The notes under the pieces are model-generated. The model did no database searches. It worked only from the letters and a program-made list of their open reading frames with translations, and was not told the DNA's origin. A DNA stretch of 64,000 bases from Rhizaria sp. SCN 62-66 (Eukaryota > Rhizaria, unplaced): positions 1 through 64,000 of the forward strand of contig MEDY01000021.1 of the NCBI GenBank assembly GCA_001724265.1. The letters are read 5' to 3'. The position numbers and the translations under genes were made by a program. Positions 57,301 through 64,000 of this stretch are shown here, piece by piece (position 1 is the first letter of the stretch; every line of letters begins with the position of its first letter).

Positions 57301-58776
57301 GCCGCCGCAGCCGCCGCGGCCGCTGCCGCTGCCATTGCCGCCACCTCGCGCCGGCCGCAGATGCCTCCCGGTGCCGCCACCGCCGCCGCGGGCGGCAACT
57401 TGGCCGCCGGCGCTGCGGCCGCCGCAGCCGCAGCCGCCGCAGCGGGCATCCGCCGCGGGCTGCCCGGTCTGGACGGCAAGCCCGACGACGGCCAGCAGCA
57501 ACAGCAGCAGCAGCAGGGCGGAAACGGCGGCGGGCTCCCGGGCGTGTCGGTGGTGCCTCCCGGCGTCGTCGGCGTCAACGGCGTCCCCGTGCCGGGCGTC
57601 GTCCCGGTCCCGGGAGTCGTTCCCGTCGGCGCGATCCCCGCCCAGATGCTCATGACCCCCAACGCCGTCGCCGCCGCCGCGGCCGTCGCGGCTGCCGCGG
57701 CGGCGTCGTCAAACAGCAACGCTCTCATCAATGCCGGCGTCGGCAGCGGCACGGTCACCGTGCCCGGAAGCTCGAAGCGCGGCATCAGCAACGGGTTCGT
57801 CAACTCGTTCCTCCGCAGGTTCAAGATCGGCAATACGCCCGCCACCGGCGGCAGCGGCGGCGGCAGCGGCAGCGGGGCTGGTGGCGGCGGCATCACCATG
57901 TCGGGCGGCGGCGGCGCGATGGGCGCCCACGGTCACGGCCACGGTGCCCACAGTCATCACGCGCACAGTCAGGCCCATGCCCAGCAGCACCAGCAGCAGC
58001 AACAGGCTCAGCAGCACCAGCAGCACTCGGCTGTCGCGGCCGCTAATGCCGCCGCCGCCGCCGCCGTCGCCGCTGCGGCTCAGAACGCGGCTGCCGGCGG
58101 CCAACAGCAGCAGTCTCAGCAGCAGCAACAGCAGGCGCAACAGCAGCAGGCTCAGCAGCAGCAGCAACAGCAGCAACAGGGTGCGCTGAGCGCCGCCATC
58201 GCCAGCCAGGCCCAACAGCAACAACAACAGCAGCAGCAGCAGCAGCAGGGCCAGGGCCAGAACCCCGTCTCTGGCGCTGCCGCTGCGAACGCGATGCTCT
58301 CGTCAAACAACCCTGCGGCCGCTGCCGCCGCTGCTGTCGCCGCCGCCGCCGTGGCCGCCGCGGCCAACAGCGCGGCCGCGGCCGCGGCCGGGGGTGGTCC
58401 CGTGCCGCCGCCGCCGCCGCCGCCGCCCGTGGTGCCGCCGATGTACGGCGCGGCGCCGCCGCAGACCATGCCGCCGCAGGCGATGCCGCCGCCGCACGGA
58501 CACGCGCCCCACGGGCACGCGCCCCACGGGCACGGGCACGGGCAGGGCCCGACACTGGGGATCCCGATCTCGGGGCTGAACCCGATGACGAACCTGCTGG
58601 GCGGCGGGTCGCTGCCGACGCTGGGCATGCACCCGTTTGCGCCGACGCAGGTGGTGTATCCCGGCGCGATGGGCATGCACCCGGGGCTGATGCCGCCTAT
58701 GGTCATGACCAGTATGGAGGGGAATCCTGCGATGAACCCCAGTCTCATGCCCAATATCAACAACGTCAAGCGGTAA
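54387..58776 (+). CDS. Gln/Ala/His-rich putative DNA-binding protein with CENP-B/Brinker-like helix-turn-helix
   Basis: Two exons, 54387-56594 and 56746-58776, encode 1,412 residues (stop TAA). The donor is GTATGT. Most of the protein is poly-Gln, poly-Ala, Pro-Gly and His-Gly repeats. At about 660-715 lies a helix-turn-helix with GRKKYTAELKLQIVQEAI and ISKKYGVNARQIQRWRHN, as in Brinker, Pipsqueak and CENP-B/pogo N-termini. It is followed by GRPPLYAHLQEELADEV and the helix DATFIRKRMEEL, which resemble the start of the second CENP-B-type module. The expected end of that module (a Ser-Gly-aromatic-x-x-x-Phe-x-Arg-Phe pattern) appears as SNGFVNSFLRRFKIG at about 1085, some 310 low-complexity residues later. 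No DDE transposase domain is present. It is likely a nuclear transcription regulator of transposase origin (inference). The ATG is chosen because the codon upstream is TTG. Confidence 0.85.
54754..54783 (+). repeat. CAA/CAG tract encoding poly-Gln
   Basis: Mixed CAA and CAG codons give about 10 consecutive Gln. Similar tracts lie near 55927-55957, 56265-56321, 58138-58180 and 58212-58250 in the same gene. Codon mixing suggests selection on the peptide rather than recent slippage. Confidence 0.75.
55698..55751 (+). repeat. 12-bp minisatellite encoding (His-Gly-His-Ala)n
   Basis: About four tandem copies of a CACGGNCAYGCC unit encode alternating His with Gly or Ala. Such His-rich runs can bind metal ions; nothing more is shown here. 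Confidence 0.7.
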
Positions 58777-59391
58777 ACCGGTGCGACAGCAAATAGGATA
58801 AGTAGATTTTTGAAGAAAACCAAAACGACTTAGTATTGTGTTGATGATTTATTTTGTTTTGTGATATGTACGTAAGACGTAGGCTGATGTAAAGCGTAGA
58901 AGTGTGTAAAGAAGATGTGTGATGTATCATAAGTTAAGAGCCTGGTGTGATGAAAGATATGATGGCGCTTTGACAACGATTATGTAAAGAAAGATTGGAC
59001 TTGTTTTCAGTTTAAGCCGTGTGTTGTACATACATTTTTTCCATTGTTCAACCTACGACGCTTCGTCTTCATGTGCAAATATCCCCTCAAAGTGTTGCTA
59101 CCGGTGCGTGACTGATCTGTCTCGATTGGTCCCGAGCCGTCGAATGTTCTCACGCAGAGTGAAGTAGTCAACTTGCGCAGCATATATGTCTTGATTTGCT
59201 CGTACATTAGCTATATAGAGGATTAATTTGTAATTAACACTGAGTTTTCAATCTATCTCTCTTTTAATCCGTCTCTGACTACTGGGCTTGTGCTTATATT
59301 GACCTCACTTTGTTCTCGTGTTTTTGTTCTAAATTTGTGTTGTGTTGTTGCTCGCTCTAGCGCCTCCGAGAGCGCACTAAATCTTCCTAAG
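58777..59391. other. Spacer; 3' flank and DRG2 promoter
   Basis: A 615-bp AT-rich spacer. GAGAGCGC lies just 20-30 nt before the DRG2 ATG, related to the palindrome at 39746. GCTCTAG at 59354-59360 could end a 5' UTR intron. No gene is seen. Confidence 0.35.
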
Positions 59392-60682
59392 ATGGGTGCC
59401 CAGGAACGCATCAAGGAGATCGAGGCCGAAATGGCCCGCACTCAGAAGAACAAGGCCACCGAGTATCACCTCGGTCGTCTCAAGGCCCGTCTTGCCATCC
59501 TCCGTGGTGAGATCATGAGGGAGGCCTCCGCTAAGAAGGGCTCTGCCACCGAAGGCTTTGGTACGTCACAACGCACAGATTATCATGTTCATCAGTCTAC
59601 GTATGTCTGTGTAGTTTCTTTAATGCTCCTCAATGTGGTTTTTAGTCTTATCCACACTCACTCCGACTCACATAACTGTTTTCTATGTTCGCTCATCGCT
59701 CCTGCTCTTTTGTCTCTCACCTTCGCTTGCGCTCTTGCTCGCCCACGCAGAGGTTGTCCGCTCCGGCGATGCCCGCATCTCCATGATCGGTTTTCCCTCC
59801 GTCGGTAAGTCCACCATGCTGTCCACGCTCACGGACACGCAGTCCCGCGCCGCCGCGCACGCCTTCACCACGCTGACGTGCATCCCCGGTGTGCTGAAGT
59901 ACAACGACGCGACACTGCAGCTGCTCGATCTGCCCGGCATCATCGAAGGCGCCTCTGGCGGCAAGGGCCGCGGTCGCCAGGTTATCGCCGTCGCCCGCTC
60001 CAGCGACCTCATCCTCATGGTGCTTGACGCCGCGCGCGCCAACGTCGAGCGCCGCCTGCTCACCAAGGAGCTCTACAACGTCGGCATCCGTCTCAACTCG
60101 AAGCGGCCGAACATCTCGATCAAGCCGCGCAAGTTCGGCGGCGTGAGCGTCAACGCGCTCGTTCCGCTGACGCACCTCGACAAGAACCTCGTCCGCGACA
60201 TTCTCGGCATGCACAAGATTCGCTCCGCCGATGTTATTTTCCGCGAAGACTCCACCGTGGACGAGTTCATCGACGTCGTGCTGGCGAACCGGCGCTACCT
60301 GCCGTGTCTCTACGTCGTAAACAAGATCGACACCATCTCGCTAAACGACGTGGACACGTTCGCGCACCGCAAGCACACGACTGTCATCTCGTGCCACCAG
60401 AAGCTCAACCTCGACTACATGTTGTACCAGCTGTGGGAGCACCTGGGCTTCATCCGGCTCTTCACCAAGCCCCGCGGCCGCCGGCCTGACTTCTCCGACC
60501 CGATCATTATGCCGCGGAACGCCACGGTCGAGAACATCTGCGAGCGTATCCACAAGAGCTTCGTTACAAAGTTCAAATACGCGCTGGTGTGGGGCACGTC
60601 GGTGAAGCACCAGCCGCAGCACTGCGGCATCAAGCACGTTCTGCACGATGAGGACGTCGTTGCCATTCACACCTACAAGTAA
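59392..60682 (+). CDS. DRG2: Developmentally regulated GTP-binding protein, DRG2/Rbg2 type
   Basis: Two exons, 59392-59560 and 59751-60682, encode 366 residues (stop TAA), the family's usual length. The donor is GTACGT. The N-terminal helix (IKEIEAEMARTQKNKATEYH) is typical of DRG2. The GTPase motifs are GFPSVGKS (G1), DLPGI (G3) and NKID (G4). The segment GIRLNSKRPNI and the TGS domain near the C-terminus (FTKPRGRRPDFSDPIIMPR) follow. TTLTCIPGV and FEVV point to DRG2 rather than DRG1. Known DRG GTPases associate with translating ribosomes and are stabilised by DFRP partner proteins. The start is the first ATG and matches the family. Confidence 0.95.
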
Positions 60683-61119
60683 GCAAGCGCAACGAAAAGT
60701 GACAACGCACTGCGTTGCGACGGGAGCAACAACCATTGCGGCTGAATGTTAAGTTTCGATGAGTGCGTGCGGCAATGATATATTGGACTAAGAGTATGTA
60801 GCGTAGAATAGCTACTGTGTTTCAATGGTAGTTTAAATGTATGTGTATGACATAGTAGAGAATTGTTTGTATTGGTGTATGTTTGAAAGCAAATGAGCGT
60901 GCTGCGCTGTGTCTGCGTCGGCCACACAGAGGCTGTGGTCGCCAGAAACAAGCAGATTAGGCGCAAGCGCGAGTGATACAAAGTCAACTTTATAGAACGC
61001 ATTACATCGTCAGAGAAACTTGAATGCTATATATTGAAGATTATCCTTGACAATCTCTACTTTCTGTAAATTATACGTTAAGGCACGCTGATTTAGGTCT
61101 TTAAAGCGTTGTCCCGCGC
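60683..61119. other. Spacer between DRG2 and the tail-anchored protein gene
   Basis: AT-rich, 437 bp. I see no gene, RNA or repeat in it. Confidence 0.35.
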
Positions 61120-61640
61120 ATGTCCTCGTCCTCGCTGCAACCACACACCAACGGCCCCGCCGCGGCCGACGCGAGCGACGACCACGCTGCCGCTACGCAC
61201 CTCGCTCGCATTCTTAACGACGGCACCGGTGATTCTGCGTCTTCCGCCGCAGCTGTCCCCGCAACCGCGTCGACTCCAGCGGCGGCGGCACAACGCGCAC
61301 CCCCGCGTCCTAGCCAAGACTTGATTGATCGCATTCGAGCGCGGCGATTGGCAGAGCCTCAGGTCAAGGACTGGCGCGAGGTACGTTAAAAATGATGTCT
61401 GAACAATTATACTTCACATGAGTATTCTAATATTGCTTTCGCATTTGCCTAATTCCTCATCCTTGCGATCCTGTTGTCTTTTGTTGTTGCACTGGTTTGA
61501 CTTGCTTGCTCCAGACGCTGTCCGAGATCATCTCGTCAGATGTGACGCCGAAGCGCGGCCCGAACGCGGACCAGTGGTTCGCGTTTATTGTGCCGGGCGT
61601 TGTGTTTTATGTCCTTATCTACTGGATTGTCACAATGTGA
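61120..61640 (+). CDS. Small tail-anchored membrane protein of unknown function
   Basis: Two exons, 61120-61380 and 61515-61640, encode 128 residues (stop TGA). The donor is GTACGT and the acceptor CTCCAG. The first 60 residues are Ser/Ala/Thr/Pro-rich. A basic helix follows (DLIDRIRARRLAEPQVKDW), then TLSEIISSDVTPKRGPNADQ and a single C-terminal membrane span (WFAFIVPGVVFYVLIYWIV) ending two residues before the stop. This layout is that of tail-anchored proteins, with the bulk facing the cytosol of ER, mitochondrial outer or other membranes. I do not recognise the family. Joining the exons is what creates the span next to a charged domain, which supports the gene model. Confidence 0.7.
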
Positions 61641-62747
61641 GCATGGGAACAGGACGCCATTTCGCTCTCTCAAGTTTCCCTTCAATGGCTATAGCTCGAC
61701 ACCAACAAGGAATTTGGTAAAAGCGCGCACCAGTATGCCTTTTTAAACTGTGTTGTATAACTATTTTTGCTTTTAAAGCGAACACATGCGACTACACCTC
61801 TCTGTGACGCGCAGATACATGCTCAATTGGTCACTCCAGGCCACATATGTTTCAACAAACGAGAGACGCTTACCACACTATTAACACGACTACATAGACC
61901 AACAGAACTAATACATAGAACCAGTATATACATATAACATAATTACGCAACACTGGCAACAGCAACGATATTGCTGATCAGAAACGCTGAATTCCTATGG
62001 AATCCGGCTTCAGGGCGACGTGGTTCCGAAAAAAAATCGGGCTGCTTGGGACAGTTAAGAAATCGAACCAGATTTCGAAGGCATAAAAGTGGCACTAAGA
62101 ATGGCCGTGATAGCGTTTTTGTGACGTGATGCTCTACAACATCGTGCGATTTGTCGTTATTTAAGCCGTTGCTTCTTCACTCTGCATGAATACTGCTCAA
62201 TATCCCTTGGACTGGTCCAACAGTGGCCCGTTCTGAAGACGAATCCTGTGGCACCTAAAAAAGCACCCCGCCGGTCTATCTGCGTGGCCAGAATCAAACA
62301 ACTAATGTGAACGTGATGTATGTGTGCTAATTTTTAACGGCCGTTGCGCTGATAGATCTTAGCGACGGTATGCGACGTGCTTCAGGCAACCGTATGCCTC
62401 TTTGACTCGACACGCGCTGCCCTAACGCCCTCAACCGCTCCCCAATGCATAATTCCTCGTGTGTATTAGCCATAATCACTTCTGCGACCGCGCCACATCA
62501 CCATTGCTCCTATTTTTATGTACTTTTTGCTTGCTCTTGCCCTCCCAGGTCGCCCGTCAAGGTCACACACTCGCACACAGCGTTTGCTGTCCCCTCCACT
62601 CGCCCCACCTTCCCTTCCCTCCCCGGCCCTCCAGGCCCAGCCCAGACTCGCCCAGCGTCCGCGCTCGGCCCTGCGCTTTCCCTCGCGCGCCTCTCAGTTC
62701 CCCGCACACACCGCAACAGCCCGCTTGTGTCGTGATTTGTGTGCGTC
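61641..62747. promoter_or_regulatory. Upstream region of the last gene
   Basis: A 1.1-kb spacer with no coding signal in its AT-rich first 800 bp. TTGGACTGGTCCAA (62207-62220) is an inverted repeat with a 2-bp centre. A pyrimidine-rich stretch at about 62540-62700 precedes the ATG and is probably leader; it may hide a 5' UTR intron. Confidence 0.35.
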
Positions 62748-64000
62748 ATGGGAGCGTGCGCCAGTGTCCCCAAATCCGCCGACAGCGGCAGCGGCGGCAC
62801 ACATAAAAAGAACGCCAAGAACAACAAGACCAACGGCGCCGACTTCGCTGACGGTGGCGGTGGCGCGAACAACGCGGCCCCCGCCGGCCGCGTCTGGTCC
62901 TCGAGCCCCGCCACCCCGCGCCTCGGTCACCGCTCCGCCGACGCCGCCGCCGACAGCAACGCCACCTCCGCCTCCGCGTCTCCGGCGCCGGGCTCGGCGT
63001 CGGCCTCGGTGGCGGCAAGCGCGGCGGCATCCCCGAGCCGGCCCGTACTGCACGTGGACGACAGCCTCGCCGACTTCAACTTTGATGACGACGACACGGC
63101 GGACCGGACGCGCCCCGCGACGCGGTCACACGCCGCCGCGGCCGGCCACCGCGGGCCCGCCAACGCGGGGTCTAGCGCCAGCGGGGACAACAGCACCACG
63201 CCCACCACGGCCCGCAGCCACAACAACGCGGCTGCCGGGCACAGCAACACCGCGGACAAGAACAACGGAAGCAATGTGACCGAGTCGTCGCCGCCGGCGA
63301 CTAGGGGACTGTGCGGTTCTGGCGGCGCCGCGACCCCGGTGTCGTCGAGCCACAACTCGCCGTCCAACGGCTGCAGCAACGGCGGTGGCCTCTGCTCCGG
63401 CGGCTCTAACAACAACAACAACAACAACAACAATAACAATGGTAGCAATTCTAACAATAACTCCAATATGCGCTCCCGTGGTGGCTCTAGCGCGGGCGCG
63501 ACTGCCTCAAACGCGGCCTCCCCTGCCCCCAACAGCAGCAGCAACAACGCAGGCACGGGCGCGGGCGCGGGTGTCTCTGCTGCCGGCTCCAGCGCCAAGT
63601 CGAGCGACGGCAGCGAGTCTGCGTTCCTCACGATCCCGATGTTCGACGAGCTCGACATGAAGGCCATGCAGGTCATCCGCAAAGTCTTCACCACCAAGAC
63701 GTTTGCCGAGGGCGACATCGTGCAGCCGCCGCGGTTTCCGCGCGCGCGGACTCGGCCGGTGCGGCCGAAGCCTCTCGTGCCGGGGCTCAAAGCCAAGGCT
63801 AAGAAGGACAAGGCCGAGGCCAAGGAAGCGAAGGAGGCCAAGGCCAAGGCTGCTGCTGAGGCTGAGGCTGAGGCTGAGGCGAAGGATGACGGGAGCAAGG
63901 CTAAGGACGATGAAGTCAAGACCGATGACACGGACAAGGCCGAGGTCAATACCACCGCTGCTGCTGAGGCTGCGGTCGACGCTGATGCCACGGACAAGGA
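62748..64000 (+). CDS. N-acylated Asn/Ser/Ala-rich protein, possible cyclic-nucleotide-binding domain start; cut by window
   Basis: The ATG at 62748 opens a frame of 417 complete codons to the window edge. MGACASVPKS fits N-myristoylation (Gly2) and palmitoylation (Cys4). About 290 residues of Ser/Ala/Asn/Gly/Thr follow, with an 11-codon Asn run (about 63408-63440). At about 292 the sequence changes to FLTIPMFDELDMKAMQVIRK and then TKTFAEGDIVQ. This resembles the first helix and strands of a cyclic-nucleotide-binding domain, as in PKA and PKG regulatory regions (inference). A Lys/Ala/Glu-rich low-complexity insert then begins and runs to the edge. What lies beyond decides the function. Confidence 0.7.
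   Translation, partial: MGACASVPKSADSGSGGTHKKNAKNNKTNGADFADGGGGANNAAPAGRVWSSSPATPRLGHRSADAAADSNATSASASPAPGSASASVAASAAASPSRPVLHVDDSLADFNFDDDDTADRTRPATRSHAAAAGHRGPANAGSSASGDNSTTPTTARSHNNAAAGHSNTADKNNGSNVTESSPPATRGLCGSGGAATPVSSSHNSPSNGCSNGGGLCSGGSNNNNNNNNNNNGSNSNNNSNMRSRGGSSAGATASNAASPAPNSSSNNAGTGAGAGVSAAGSSAKSSDGSESAFLTIPMFDELDMKAMQVIRKVFTTKTFAEGDIVQPPRFPRARTRPVRPKPLVPGLKAKAKKDKAEAKEAKEAKAKAAAEAEAEAEAKDDGSKAKDDEVKTDDTDKAEVNTTAAAEAAVDADATDK
63408..63440 (+). repeat. AAC/AAT repeat encoding poly-Asn
   Basis: Eight AAC codons followed by AAT AAC AAT give 11 consecutive Asn. It is a near-pure trinucleotide run and may vary in length between strains. Confidence 0.75.

Noticed and set aside
54387-58776. 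Calling the CENP-B/Brinker-like gene a transposable element
   Set aside because: No DDE catalytic domain, no terminal inverted repeats noticed, and an ordinary intron; a domesticated DNA-binding protein is more likely.

Overview
The window is eukaryotic nuclear DNA from an unidentified GC-rich, flagellated, mitochondrion-bearing protist. Protein-coding exons have strong G/C third-position bias and many low-complexity Ser/Asn/Ala/Gln/His/Asp tracts. Introns are short (119-237 bp), AT-rich and spliceosomal, and intergenic DNA is AT-richer than exons. An axonemal inner-arm dynein intermediate chain implies a motile cilium. Two enzymes with presequence-like N-termini imply mitochondria. I cannot name the lineage from sequence alone. 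I see no bacterial operon, mobile element, CRISPR array, rRNA or tRNA.

I support 18 genes, two of them cut by the window edges. From left to right they are: a Ser/Asn-rich protein of at least 1,395 residues (-); head-to-head with it a 4,183-residue low-complexity and coiled-coil protein (+); a 1,368-residue unknown (-); a DDX31/Dbp7-type DEAD-box helicase (-); a DNAI3/WDR63/IC140-type dynein intermediate chain (-); TAP42/alpha4 (+); an AlkB-like 2-oxoglutarate dioxygenase (-); a secreted unknown (+); an isoaspartyl methyltransferase with a C-terminal extension (-); mitochondrial-type methionine aminopeptidase (+); Hikeshi (-); a secreted kelch protein (+); an N-acylated START protein (+); IMP dehydrogenase (-); a Gln/Ala/His-rich protein with a CENP-B/Brinker-like DNA-binding region (+); the GTPase DRG2 (+); a tail-anchored small protein (+); and an N-acylated protein that may begin a cyclic-nucleotide-binding domain (+, cut). 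Six head-to-head pairs alternate with convergent pairs, so most promoters are shared and some 3' ends probably overlap.

The most notable signal concerns decoding. The reading frame of the 4,183-residue gene is continuous apart from two in-frame TAG codons (5194-5196 and 6277-6279), the first lying directly before CAG CAG. None of the 16 genes whose stop is visible ends in TAG (8 TAA, 8 TGA). This fits a nuclear code in which UAG is sense, possibly Gln. Both TAGs sit in one poorly constrained gene, so nonsense mutation, assembly error or readthrough remain possible.

A second genome-level signature is the 5' splice site. Of 17 introns inferred by joining reading frames, 15 have C at +4 and all 17 have G at +5, giving GTACGT rather than the usual GTRAGT. 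This predicts an altered U1 or U6 snRNA contact. Other points of interest are a DNA-binding domain split by about 310 low-complexity residues, a Cys/His cluster inserted in TAP42, and palindromic motifs in the shared promoters.
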